DNA of 43,837 bases, taken from assembly GCF_020443565.1 (NCBI RefSeq), contig NZ_JAIZZN010000033.1, positions 1 to 43,837 on the forward strand, in the 5' to 3' direction. Origin of the DNA: Clostridium sp. CS001. GTDB lineage: Bacteria; Bacillota; Clostridia; Clostridiales; Clostridiaceae. This document shows positions 33,735 through 42,162 of the stretch, in pieces. Made by a program: the position numbers and the translations under genes. Under the pieces are notes generated by a model. That model ran no database searches and had not been told where the DNA came from. It was given only the letters and a program-made list of their open reading frames with translations. Every line of letters starts with the position of its first letter. Positions within the stretch are counted from its first letter, which is position 1.

Positions 33735-35687
33735 TTGTTAGCTATTGATATAGAGACCTATTCAAGCCGCGATATTACAAAATGTGGAGTCCATGCCTAT
33801 ACAGAGGCAGAGGATTTTGAAATATTATTATTTGCCTATGCTTATGATGAAGAGAAAGTAAAAATTATAGATTTAGCTTCTGGAGAAAAGCTACCGCAAA
33901 ATATAATAGAGGATTTAAACAATCCAGGGGTTATTAAGACAGCCTTTAATGCTTCCTTTGAAAGAACCTGTCTATCTAAGTATCTAAATAAACCTATGCC
34001 CGCTAATCAATGGAGATGTAGTGCTGTTTATTCCTTAAGTTTAGGACTTCCCTTGGATCTTTCTGGGGTGGCTAAGTGCTTGAACTTGGATCAGCAGAAA
34101 ATGGGAGAAGGCAAATCTCTTATTAGATATTTTTCAATGCCTTGCAAAGGAAGTGACACTAAGGGTCGAAGGAATCATAACCTATCCCAGGAAGATGTGG
34201 ATAAGTGGCAGATATTTAAAAATTATTGTGTACAAGATGTAGAAGTTGAAAGAGCCATAAGAAAGAGATTAGAACAGTTTTCCATGACAGATAGGGAGTG
34301 GGAGCTTTGGGTACTAGATCAAAAGATAAATGATGGTGGAGTGTTAGTTGATAGAAGACTAGTTCATAATGCTATAAACTGTGATGAAGCTTATAAAAAG
34401 ATAATCACAAAGGAAGCCATGGCTTTAACAAGCCTTAAGAATCCAAATAGTCCAGCTCAGTTAAAAGCTTGGCTACAAGAGAAGGGAACAGAAGCTGCAA
34501 GTCTATGCAAAGAAAAGGTGAAGGACTTAATAGAAGAAGTGGCGGATGGTGAGGTTAAAAGAGTACTAGAGCTTAGGCAAGAATTATCTAAAACCTCCGT
34601 AAAAAAATATGAATCTATGGAAAGGGCAATATGTGTTGATGATAGGATACGTGGACTTATGAAGTTTTATGGTGCAAACAGGACGGGGCGATGGGCAGGA
34701 AGACTCGTACAAATACACAACCTTCCTAGAAATAGCATGGACAACTTAGATTATGCAAGGCAGCTGCTTAAAGAGGGTGATTATGAAATGTTAGAGCTAC
34801 TTTTTCATAGTGTGCCAGATGTATTATCACAACTTGTAAGGACGGCCTTTATTCCATCAAAGAATTGCAGACTGATTGTATCAGACTTTAGTTCCATTGA
34901 GGCTAGAATTATAGCGTATCTTGCAGGTGAAAAGTGGATTCTTGATACATTTAAAAGTCATGGAAAGATATATGAGATGACTGCCAGTAAGATGTTTGGA
35001 GTACCCCTTGAAAGCATAGTAAAGGGCAATCCTCTTTATGAATTAAGGCAGAAAGGGAAAATAGCAACTTTAGCCTGTGGCTTTGGGGGAAGTACTGGTG
35101 CCCTGGTAGCTATGGGAGCACTCAAAATGGGACTAAAGGAAGAAGAGCTACGAGTAATTGTTGCAGCTTGGAGAAAATCTAATCCAAACATTGTAAAGCT
35201 TTGGAGGGAAATTGAAAATGCAGCAATAAAGGCAGTGTCAGAAAATAGGGTAGTGAAAATACGTCAGGGAATACAGTTTTCCTGTAGAAGTAGGGTACTA
35301 TTTATTAAGCTTCCCTCAGGTAGAAGTCTTGCTTATGTAAGACCTAGAATTGAAATGGATGTTAGATTTAACAAACCAAAATTAACTTATGAAGGCACAG
35401 AGCAAGGAACAAAACAATGGGGAAGAATCAGTACCTTTGGAGGAAAGCTTACTGAAAATATAGTACAAGCTATTGCTAGAGATTGTTTAGGTGAGGCAAT
35501 GATAAGACTAGATAAAGCAGATTATAAAATAATATTTCATGTTCATGATGAAGTTATTTTAGAGGTGCCAAAGGGATTTGGATCATTAGAGTCCGTGAAT
35601 GAAATTATGGGACAAGCTATTTGTTGGGCTCCAAATCTTCCTTTAAAAGCAGCTGGCTTTGAAACCGATTATTATAAGAAGGATTAA
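33735..35687 (+). CDS. Phage family A DNA polymerase
   Basis: A 650-residue replicative polymerase. The N-terminal 3'-5' exonuclease has the D-x-E in LAIDIETYSSRD and YCVQDVEVE further on. The polymerase domain has motif A SDFSSIEARIIAYLAG, motif B RQKGKIATLACGFGGSTGAL and motif C HVHDEVILEVP. The TTG at 33735 is the start: AGGAGAT lies 6-7 nt before it. It works with DUF2815 and the VapE primase-helicase in the same arm. The neighbours DUF2800, VRR-NUC nuclease and SNF2/DEAD helicase that usually flank it in phages are absent. Confidence 0.93.
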   Translation: MLAIDIETYSSRDITKCGVHAYTEAEDFEILLFAYAYDEEKVKIIDLASGEKLPQNIIEDLNNPGVIKTAFNASFERTCLSKYLNKPMPANQWRCSAVYSLSLGLPLDLSGVAKCLNLDQQKMGEGKSLIRYFSMPCKGSDTKGRRNHNLSQEDVDKWQIFKNYCVQDVEVERAIRKRLEQFSMTDREWELWVLDQKINDGGVLVDRRLVHNAINCDEAYKKIITKEAMALTSLKNPNSPAQLKAWLQEKGTEAASLCKEKVKDLIEEVADGEVKRVLELRQELSKTSVKKYESMERAICVDDRIRGLMKFYGANRTGRWAGRLVQIHNLPRNSMDNLDYARQLLKEGDYEMLELLFHSVPDVLSQLVRTAFIPSKNCRLIVSDFSSIEARIIAYLAGEKWILDTFKSHGKIYEMTASKMFGVPLESIVKGNPLYELRQKGKIATLACGFGGSTGALVAMGALKMGLKEEELRVIVAAWRKSNPNIVKLWREIENAAIKAVSENRVVKIRQGIQFSCRSRVLFIKLPSGRSLAYVRPRIEMDVRFNKPKLTYEGTEQGTKQWGRISTFGGKLTENIVQAIARDCLGEAMIRLDKADYKIIFHVHDEVILEVPKGFGSLESVNEIMGQAICWAPNLPLKAAGFETDYYKKD

Positions 35688-35768
35688 CCACATTAATATT
35701 ACAGCATCGAAGATAATGATTAACGAAAAAAGTATAATTTTACATGTGAATTTTGGAGGGGAACAGCA

Positions 35769-38138
35769 TTGATAAAGGATGGCATTATTACAATTGCTAC
35801 GGGAAGGAACCGCAAAGAGTTAAAATGGAAAAATACTCCTATGAAGTGGTCACAATTTTTAGAGAGAATTAGTAAAACCACAAGAACCTATGAAACCTAT
35901 GAGGAATATAAAAGATTGCCAAAGCTTGAGCAAGATAACCTTAAGGATGTTGGAGGCTTTGTAGGTGGTGCTTTAAAAGAGGGCAAAAGGAAAGGGGATT
36001 CAGTATTAAGTAGATGCCTCATTACATTGGATGCCGATTATGGACAAGAGGGCCTATGGGATACTATTGAAATGCTTTTTGACTTTGGATGTGCAATGTA
36101 TACAACTCATAAACATAGCAAAGATAATCCAAGGCTTAGGCTTGTCATTCCTTTAAGTAGAGGGGTAAGCCCTGAAGAATATGGAGCTATATCTAGAAAA
36201 GTTGCAGAGGATTTAGGAATAGACTACTTTGATGATACCACCTATGAACCTTCAAGGCTTATGTATTGGCCCTCAACCTCTCAGGACGGAGAATTTATTT
36301 TTAAATACATGGATGGCCAGTGGTTAAATCCAGATGAGATTTTAAGCAGATACGAAAATTGGCGAGACACAAGTTCTTGGCCAGAGTCCTCAAGGAATAT
36401 AAAAAGTAGGGAGAAGCTGGCAGATAAGCAAGGAAACCCAAGTGAAAAGAGTGGAGTAGTAGGCGCCTTTTGTAGAACCTATAGCGTTACTGATGTTATA
36501 GATAAATTTTTAAGTGATGTGTATGTCAAATGTTCTGAAGCAAATAGATACACCTATATAAAGGGGTCTACTGCAGGAGGACTAGTTGTTTATGAAAAGG
36601 GTGACTTTGCTTATTCCCATCATGGAACAGATCCAGCATCCGGAAAACTTTGTAATTCTTTTGATTTAGTAAGGCTTCATAAATTTGGTGCTTTGGATGA
36701 TGAAATGAAGGAAGGAACGCCCATGAATAAAATGCCTTCCTTTAAGGCTATGCAGGACCTTGCCATGAAGGATAATGAGGTGAAGAGAAAGATAGCAAGG
36801 GAGCATATGGGTGAGGCTAGTGAGGATTTTAATATAGAAAATAATTGGGCAGAACAATTAGAGATCAATGCTAAAGGTGGCTATAAGGAAACTTTAACAA
36901 ATCTAGTATTGATAATTAGAAATGACCCTGCCCTTTTGGGAATTGCTTATAATGAGCATAGTGAAAGAATAGAAACCTTAAAGGAAGTACCTTGGAAAAG
37001 ATTAAAGCCAGGATGGTCCACTGGAGACGATGCCAGTTTGTCTTGTTATCTTGAAAAAAACTATAAGCTTTGGAGCCCCAGCAAATGCCAGGATGCCTTA
37101 CTAAAGGTTTCCATAGAAAGGTCTTTCCACCCAGTAAAACAATTCTTAAATGATCTACCACAGTGGGATAATATTTCACGGGTTGATACATTACTTATTA
37201 AATATTTAGGTGCTAAAGATAGTGAATATGTTAGAGCTGTTACTCGAAAGACCTTATGTGGCGCCATAGCTAGAGTTATGCAGCCTGGAATTAAATTTGA
37301 TACCACCCTTATTTTAAATGGACCACAGGGAATAGGTAAAAGTACTATATTTTCAAAGCTTGCTGGAAAGTTTTTTAGTGATGCTTTAAGCATAGCTGAT
37401 ATGCATGATAAGACTGCAGCAGAAAAATTGCAAGGGAGCTGGATTCTAGAAATCGGGGAATTAGCGGGGATTAGAAAGGTTGATGAGGATACATTAAAAT
37501 CCTTTTTAACAAGACAAGATGATAAATTTAGAGCAAGCTATGGACGAGTAGTGGAGGAACACCCAAGGCAGTGCATTATTGTGGGAACTACTAATCAGGA
37601 AGCGGGCTTTTTAAGAGACACCACGGGTGGTAGAAGATTTTGGCCTGTAAGAGTTAATGGCAGGTCTGAATTTAAACCTTGGGATTTAAAAGATATAGAT
37701 CAAATCTGGGCAGAGGCTCTAATGGTGTACCACAAAGGAGAATCCTTAATATTGGACAATTCACTGACTGAAGCTGCGGAGCTTGCGCAAATTGATGCCT
37801 TTGAAAGTGATGAAAGGGAGGGCCTAGTTAGAGATTATTTAGATAAACTACTACCAAGTAGTTGGAAGGATATGAGCTTAAATGATAGGAGAGAATTTTT
37901 GAGGGGGGAGGGTGAATTAGGTGCAAATGCCATTGGAACAGAAATGCGGCAACAGGTTTCTACAATAGAGGTGTGGTGCGAACTCTTTGAAAAAGAGGCA
38001 AGTACAATAAGAAAAATAGATTCTCATGAGATTGGTGGAATAATGAGAAAAATTGAAGGTTGGGTGAACATTAATGATAGAGTTATCTTACCTATTTACG
38101 GAAGACAAAGAATGTTTACAAGAGAATCGCCCGTATAG
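35769..38138 (+). CDS. VapE-family phage primase-helicase
   Basis: A 789-residue virulence-associated-E-type protein. Residues about 60-210 resemble an archaeo-eukaryotic primase domain (CLITLDADYGQ, TTHKHSKDNPRLRLVIPLSR). The C-terminal VirE/SF3-like ATPase has Walker A GPQGIGKST and Walker B-type LEIGELAGI, then VGTTNQEAGFLRDTTGGRRF. The TTG at 35769 is chosen because GGAGGGG lies 7 nt before it. It should prime and unwind DNA for the preceding polymerase. A run of CTTGTCC repeats begins right after its stop. Confidence 0.9.
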   Translation: MIKDGIITIATGRNRKELKWKNTPMKWSQFLERISKTTRTYETYEEYKRLPKLEQDNLKDVGGFVGGALKEGKRKGDSVLSRCLITLDADYGQEGLWDTIEMLFDFGCAMYTTHKHSKDNPRLRLVIPLSRGVSPEEYGAISRKVAEDLGIDYFDDTTYEPSRLMYWPSTSQDGEFIFKYMDGQWLNPDEILSRYENWRDTSSWPESSRNIKSREKLADKQGNPSEKSGVVGAFCRTYSVTDVIDKFLSDVYVKCSEANRYTYIKGSTAGGLVVYEKGDFAYSHHGTDPASGKLCNSFDLVRLHKFGALDDEMKEGTPMNKMPSFKAMQDLAMKDNEVKRKIAREHMGEASEDFNIENNWAEQLEINAKGGYKETLTNLVLIIRNDPALLGIAYNEHSERIETLKEVPWKRLKPGWSTGDDASLSCYLEKNYKLWSPSKCQDALLKVSIERSFHPVKQFLNDLPQWDNISRVDTLLIKYLGAKDSEYVRAVTRKTLCGAIARVMQPGIKFDTTLILNGPQGIGKSTIFSKLAGKFFSDALSIADMHDKTAAEKLQGSWILEIGELAGIRKVDEDTLKSFLTRQDDKFRASYGRVVEEHPRQCIIVGTTNQEAGFLRDTTGGRRFWPVRVNGRSEFKPWDLKDIDQIWAEALMVYHKGESLILDNSLTEAAELAQIDAFESDEREGLVRDYLDKLLPSSWKDMSLNDRREFLRGEGELGANAIGTEMRQQVSTIEVWCELFEKEASTIRKIDSHEIGGIMRKIEGWVNINDRVILPIYGRQRMFTRESPV

Positions 38139-38142
38139 TGCG

Positions 38143-38337
38143 GGACAAGTTTTAGCTTGTCCACACCTTGTCCCGTACCTTGTCCCCGCACACAAACCTT
38201 TATGCAATCAAGGTTTAGAGCACCTTTGGGACAGCCTGGACAAGAATTACCTATAGAGGTATGTAAATTAGGTAGAATAATAAGAGTGTGTATGCCTAAT
38301 ACGCATAAGCGCGTAAGAAAATCTTGTCCACTTGTCC
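38143..38337. repeat. CTTGTCC repeat cluster (possible replication iterons)
   Basis: Seven exact copies of CTTGTCC: plus strand at 38156, 38167, 38179, 38323 and 38331, minus strand at 38143-38149 and 38238-38244, with near copies at 38228 and 38379. The three at 38156-38185 are 11-12 bp apart. They follow the primase gene and precede the sigma factor, a plausible place for a replication origin. The 310-nt interval has no convincing gene. Confidence 0.6.
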
Positions 38338-38449
38338 CAAAAATACATGAAGCCTAGTAAATAAGCCATTCTCATGCAGGACAAAGGGGACATATCAGCA
38401 AAAGCAGCAGGTGAAGATATTTTATAAAATATAAAAAGGGGTGCTTATT

Positions 38450-38983
38450 GTGGAAAAATTAGTTGAAAAGGCTAAAGCGAGTGAAGACAACGCTACAGAA
38501 CAGATAATAGAAAAATTCAAATACCTAATATTTAAGGAGGCGACAAAGTACCATATTCCAGGATATGAGCTAGAAGATCTAATTCAACATGGCTATCTTT
38601 CTGTCATCAAAGCCATTTCTATGTACAAGCTTGGTAGTAACAGTTTTAATGGATACTGCATTACAGCTATAAAAACGAATTTTAAAGCTCTGTTAAAAGG
38701 GCAGATAAAGCATTTCAGGGAAGTTCCAAGCAATGAAATGATAGATCTTGGTGCTGCAGGAGATTATGAGTTTACCTTAGAGGATGAAGTGATCGCTTAT
38801 ACAGAAGTTAAAAAAGTATATGCTGCTCTTGACACGCTTGAGCCTTTAGAACGGGAGGTCATAGAAAGATATTATATCCTGAACCAGCCCTTAGGAGAAA
38901 TAGCTTGTGGTAGCGATAAAAGTTATTATCAATTTGCAAGGATTAAGAAGAAGGCTTTGGAAAAGTTGAGATTGCTTATGTGA
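38450..38983 (+). CDS. Sigma-70-family RNA polymerase sigma factor
   Basis: A 177-residue sigma factor with region 2 (about 20-85: YLIFKEATKYHIPGYELEDL, then IQHGYLSVIKAISMYKLG) and region 4 (about 120-175: LEPLEREVIERYYILNQPLG, EIACGSDKSYYQFARIKKKA). A GTG at 38450 is preferred as start because GGGGTG lies 6 nt before it. Factors of this kind occur in clostridial phages and near YvrJ/DUF1659/DUF2922 genes. It may serve the shared 12-mer promoters at 30424 and 30688, or late genes now lost. Confidence 0.85.
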   Translation: MEKLVEKAKASEDNATEQIIEKFKYLIFKEATKYHIPGYELEDLIQHGYLSVIKAISMYKLGSNSFNGYCITAIKTNFKALLKGQIKHFREVPSNEMIDLGAAGDYEFTLEDEVIAYTEVKKVYAALDTLEPLEREVIERYYILNQPLGEIACGSDKSYYQFARIKKKALEKLRLLM

Positions 38984-38985
38984 AT

Positions 38986-39084
38986 TTATATACTTACTTA
39001 ACAGCAGATATTACTCAATTTACTTCTAATACACTAGAGATGACTGGCTCCTTTGAAGAATTGGAAATGAACTTTATGAAATAG
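38986..39084 (+). pseudogene. 33-codon tail of a lost gene
   Basis: An open frame without a start reads LYTYLTADITQFTSNTLEMT and ends GSFEELEMNFMK-stop, directly after the sigma factor. It looks like the C-terminus of a larger protein left by a deletion. The family is not recognised; a phage origin is a guess. Confidence 0.4.
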
Positions 39085-39113
39085 CAAACAATTAAAAAAA
39101 TATAACAATACAA

Positions 39114-39163
39114 TTACAATGTAACATAATACATGTTATATTTAAAGTATGATATGTTACATT
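39114..39163 (+). promoter_or_regulatory. Promoter and operator of the AbiE-like locus
   Basis: TTACAA (39114-39119) and TATATT (39137-39142) are 17 bp apart. AATGTAACAT (39118-39127) and ATGTTACATT (39154-39163) are perfect inverted repeats, with a third related site ACATGTTATA (39131-39140) between. The sites straddle the -10, as expected for autoregulation by the helix-turn-helix antitoxin. Confidence 0.7.
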
Positions 39164-39178
39164 GGAGAGGTGTTAAAA

Positions 39179-40159
39179 GTGAAAAACACACTTGAGTATT
39201 ATTTAAAGGAACAGATTGATTCAAATGTAATCATCGGGCCTTGGAATGAGAAAGAATATCTACCAATATTTTTATCAGAAATATATACATTTTACAGAAT
39301 GAATATATTAGGTGAGTCTTGTTTGCTAATAGAAATTAACAGTGAAATTCCGGGAATTGAATTTATAAAAAAACATATTAAGCAAATAAGCAAGAGTGTT
39401 GATTATAAATTGGTGTTTTTCTTTAAGACTCTGTCAGCTTTTAGGAGAAAAACTTTAATCGAAAGTCGCATTCCCTTTGTTGTAGAGAATGGGCAAATGT
39501 ATCTTCCATTTTTAGGTATGGATATAAAGATGACCAAAGATGAAAATGTTAAAGTTATTGAAAAATTTTCATCTTCAACTCAATTGGTGTTTTTACACTT
39601 TTTGTATAATAAGGATTTACTCATAAATACAACTGAATTAGCTGGAAAAATAGGTGCTTCAAAAATGACTGCATCAAGAGCATTAAACGACTTATATTTA
39701 CTGGGCTTATTAACTTATGAGGTGAGTGGAAAAACTGGAAGAAGTAAAAGGTATAAACGCATTGATGATACTTATTATTATGATAGAGGTAGTAAATATT
39801 TAAAAAATCCAGTAAGTAAGGTTGTATATGTTGATAAGGATAGTGCATATGATTTGCCGGTGGCAGGATTAGAAGCGTTATCAACTCAATCAATGTTGAA
39901 TCCACCTAAAAGACCTGTAAGGGCTATGGCTAAACAATATATAAAAAATATTAAGGAACACATTGTTACGAACAAGGATAAAATTGCAGATATGGATTTG
40001 ATAGAACTTCAACTATGGGAGTACGATCCTAAGATTTTATCTAAAAATTATGTAGTTGACTTAGTTTCTTTAATTATGTCAATTGATAAAAGTAATGATG
40101 AAAGAGTAGAAATTGCAATAGAAGAAAGTTTGAGACAGGGCTTGCGTCAATACATTTAA
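39179..40159 (+). CDS. AbiEi-like winged-helix antitoxin
   Basis: A 326-residue protein with a winged-helix segment in its middle (about 145-185: FLYNKDLLINTTELAGKIGA, SKMTASRALNDLYLLGLLTY). The pairing with a nucleotidyltransferase of the AbiEii type places it as the antitoxin and autorepressor of a type IV system. A GTG at 39179 is the start: GGAGAGGTG lies 6 nt before it. The last residues (DERVEIAIEESLRQGLRQYI) probably differ from the original, because the deletion that removed the start of the toxin gene reaches its 3' end. Homology to AbiEi is from context and fold pattern. Confidence 0.65.
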   Translation: MKNTLEYYLKEQIDSNVIIGPWNEKEYLPIFLSEIYTFYRMNILGESCLLIEINSEIPGIEFIKKHIKQISKSVDYKLVFFFKTLSAFRRKTLIESRIPFVVENGQMYLPFLGMDIKMTKDENVKVIEKFSSSTQLVFLHFLYNKDLLINTTELAGKIGASKMTASRALNDLYLLGLLTYEVSGKTGRSKRYKRIDDTYYYDRGSKYLKNPVSKVVYVDKDSAYDLPVAGLEALSTQSMLNPPKRPVRAMAKQYIKNIKEHIVTNKDKIADMDLIELQLWEYDPKILSKNYVVDLVSLIMSIDKSNDERVEIAIEESLRQGLRQYI

Positions 40160-40572
40160 GCGAAAGTGTTGCAAGTTTATCAGCTATTTTATTAAACGAT
40201 TCCTATTACGATTTATTGGTTCAAGGGAAAACCATAGTAGATGGATACTCTGTACTTTCTATTGAGTATATCCTACTTTTTAAAATGAAGGCATGGCTTG
40301 ATTTATTGCAAAGGAAAGAAAATAGTGAGCATATAGATTCCAGAGATATAAACAAGCATAAAAATGATATATTTCGATTGGTAATTAACATATCACCTTT
40401 TAGCAAAGTTTCTGTAAGTGATGAAATACAGAATGATATTACTATATTTTTGAAGAAAATTACTGAAGAGAAGGTAGACTTAAAAAATCTTGGTATACGT
40501 GCGGTTAGTATAGAAGGAATATTGGATAGAATTAAAAAGACTTATGATATTACTACTGAAGACACCTTATGA
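40144..40572 (+). pseudogene. AbiEii-type nucleotidyltransferase toxin, N-terminus deleted
   Basis: The frame reads IHLSESVASLSAILLNDSYY, DLLVQGKTIVDGYSVLSIEY, then HIDSRDINKHKNDIFRL, the C-terminal half of AbiEii/AbiGii nucleotidyltransferases. The N-terminal part with the GSxxxD catalytic motif is missing, and the frame is fused out of register to the antitoxin 3' end (overlap at 40144-40159). It cannot be an active toxin. Confidence 0.75.
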
Positions 40573-40586
40573 TTGGTGTCTTTTTT
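40561..40586 (+). terminator. Terminator of the AbiE-like locus
   Basis: GACACC (40561-40566) pairs with GGTGTC (40575-40580), followed by six T. The stem overlaps the stop codon. Confidence 0.85.
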
Positions 40587-40592
40587 AATATA

Positions 40593-40677
40593 TTAGCAAC
40601 AAAAACTGTTCCAGCTTTTGTAAGGTGCCTGATCCCTTACAAAAATTGGAAGTTGAACGGACAAGCTTTGTTGCTAA
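40593..40677. repeat. 84-bp palindromic repeat, copy C
   Basis: TTAGCAACAAA and CTTTGTTGCTAA are terminal inverted repeats; TTTGTAAGG/CCCTTACAAA form the inner stem. It follows the terminator of the AbiE-like locus. Confidence 0.85.
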
Positions 40678-40708
40678 AATATTATCTTAGAACTTGTTAG
40701 TTCTTATA

Positions 40709-40786
40709 GAACCGCCACGTACCGAACGGTATGCGTGGTGGTGTGAGAGGTCGGTAGATAAATTAATTATCTACCTCCTACTCGAT
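40709..40786 (+). mobile_element. 3' stub of a group II intron (domains V and VI)
   Basis: ACCGCCACG pairs with CGTGGTGGT, with an inner TACC-GAAC-GGTA tip and a two-base bulge on the 3' side, the shape of domain V. A domain VI-like stem GGTAGATAA/TTATCTACC (40753-40761/40767-40775) and the end CCTACTCGAT follow. There is no reverse transcriptase or 5' part upstream, so it is a truncated relic. Confidence 0.65.
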
Positions 40787-40814
40787 TTGTGATTTTGGGG
40801 TACGGCAACGATTC

Positions 40815-40904
40815 GGGTACAGCTGACATACGTGTAAAAACCGGCCACATACTGGAACTGATATCCAACATGTGGTTCTTAAAGCATGTATGTCGGCTGC
40901 ACCC
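40815..40904. other. Large GC-richer hairpin of unknown nature
   Basis: A 20-bp arm (40815-40834, GGGTACAGCTGACATACGTG) pairs with 40885-40904 with one mismatch and two G-T pairs; inside, CCACAT (40845-40850) pairs with ATGTGG (40870-40875). It lies between the intron stub and the membrane-protein gene and matches no element I recognise. Confidence 0.6.
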
Positions 40905-40919
40905 CTATCTGAATATGCG

Positions 40920-41261
40920 CTATTGATGTTTCTCTTTAATAAGTAGTATTATTCCAAATATTGCCACTATTACACATAGAATACTAATAATTAACAGAAT
41001 AATTAACGTAGTATTATCATTAAAAATATTTTGGATAAATAAAGTACGTAATACAAAGAATGATGCCATAAGTATTAATGTTAATATAAGAAAAATATTT
41101 TTAGTAGTACTTAATCTTTTATAATTAAATATTAATAAACTAATGATAAAAATAAATATAATTATAGGCCTTAAATACTTTATATTTGGAAAGAATAATC
41201 CTGAGATAATTATTAATATTGCAGTAATTAAATATGTTATCATCTGTGCTTTGTTTTTCAT
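40920..41261 (-). CDS. Small four-helix membrane protein
   Basis: A 113-residue very hydrophobic protein with about four membrane segments (MITYLITAILIIISGLFF; LRPIIIFIFIISLLIFNY; IFLILTLILMASFFVLRTLF; LIILLIISILCVIVAIFGII) and a basic C-terminus. The ATG at 41261 follows GAGGT. It lies alone between the large hairpin and repeat copy D. Not recognised. Confidence 0.65.
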   Translation of the reverse strand: MKNKAQMITYLITAILIIISGLFFPNIKYLRPIIIFIFIISLLIFNYKRLSTTKNIFLILTLILMASFFVLRTLFIQNIFNDNTTLIILLIISILCVIVAIFGIILLIKEKHQ

Positions 41262-41296
41262 TAATGATACCTCGCAATTCAAATAAATTTAGATTA

Positions 41297-41380
41297 AAGC
41301 AATAAAAACTGTTCCAGCTTTTGTAAGGTACCTGACCCATTACAAAGATTGGAAGTGGAACGGACAAGATTTGTTGCTAA
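41297..41380. repeat. 84-bp palindromic repeat, copy D
   Basis: Same layout as copies A-C; the left end is degenerate (AAAGCAATAAAAACTG) and the right end is TTTGTTGCTAA. Loop TACCTGACC. Confidence 0.8.
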
Positions 41381-41438
41381 TTTTCTTACAAATATCGGAT
41401 AGTGAAAGTCACCCTAGTGGGAACAAAGTTGCTACTTT

Positions 41439-41702
41439 CTACTTATTAAGTTTTCCTAAAGTCTTTTTTTGTTTAATTCTTGCAATAATGCCTCCTTTTC
41501 CAAATCTATTTGTACCCCTAATTATTTGGCCAATTCTTTCTGTACTACATCCTATTTGTAAACCAATAGATGTATTTGCCTTTCCACTTAGCCACATTTC
41601 AACAATTGCTAATTCGCTAGAGTCTAGGTGATCTTTCCAAGTATCAAAATCTTTTATTAATTCGTTGAAATATTCTCTAGTGTTTTTTAAAATGCGTTCC
41701 AT
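41439..41702 (-). CDS. Small helix-turn-helix protein
   Basis: An 87-residue protein (MERILKNTREYFNELIKDFD) whose second half looks like a sigma region 4/LuxR-type helix-turn-helix (ELAIVEMWLSGKANTSIGLQ, IGCSTERIGQIIRGTNRFGK). AGGAG lies 7 nt before the ATG. No clear partner; it may regulate a nearby mobile element. The following 460 bp (41703-42162) show only a weak CTCTG/CAGAG hairpin near 42003-42019. Confidence 0.65.
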   Translation of the reverse strand: MERILKNTREYFNELIKDFDTWKDHLDSSELAIVEMWLSGKANTSIGLQIGCSTERIGQIIRGTNRFGKGGIIARIKQKKTLGKLNK

Positions 41703-42162
41703 TTCTTTTCTCCTATAAAAATATTTTTTCAAAATTATATATTTTAATTATATCATCCTTAATATGATATATAAACCTATTTATTAGAATAATTGGAAAT
41801 ATGAAAAACAATTAATGATATAGTATAAAGTTCCTACAAAGATAAATCCAAGGATAATAAGATTAGAAGATTAATCAGTAAGTATTAGAAATCAGAAAAT
41901 GGCGTTTTAATATCAACTATTTTCTGAGATTATCTCAAAGATGTTAACAAAGATTGGTAAGTTTTATTTGCTATTTATAAAATTAAATAACATTTAAAGA
42001 AGCTCTGGGCAACTCAGAGTTTTGTTTTACCTGTTCTTACAAATATTGCAGGAGAAAGATCGGTTAATGTTGAATTAATATATGATAAATGTTAGAGAAA
42101 ATAGTAAGTTGTACTATATAATTAATAAAAATTAGATACAGCAGATAATGTCTATAATGGGA

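Noticed and set aside
38157-38357. 66-codon plus-strand frame after the primase gene (MSTPCPVPCPRTQ...)
   Set aside because: Its composition comes from the CTTGTCC repeats, it has no ribosome binding site, and it matches no family known to me.
23056-41380. The four 84-bp repeats as a CRISPR array
   Set aside because: They are palindromic, kilobases apart, without regular spacers or cas genes.
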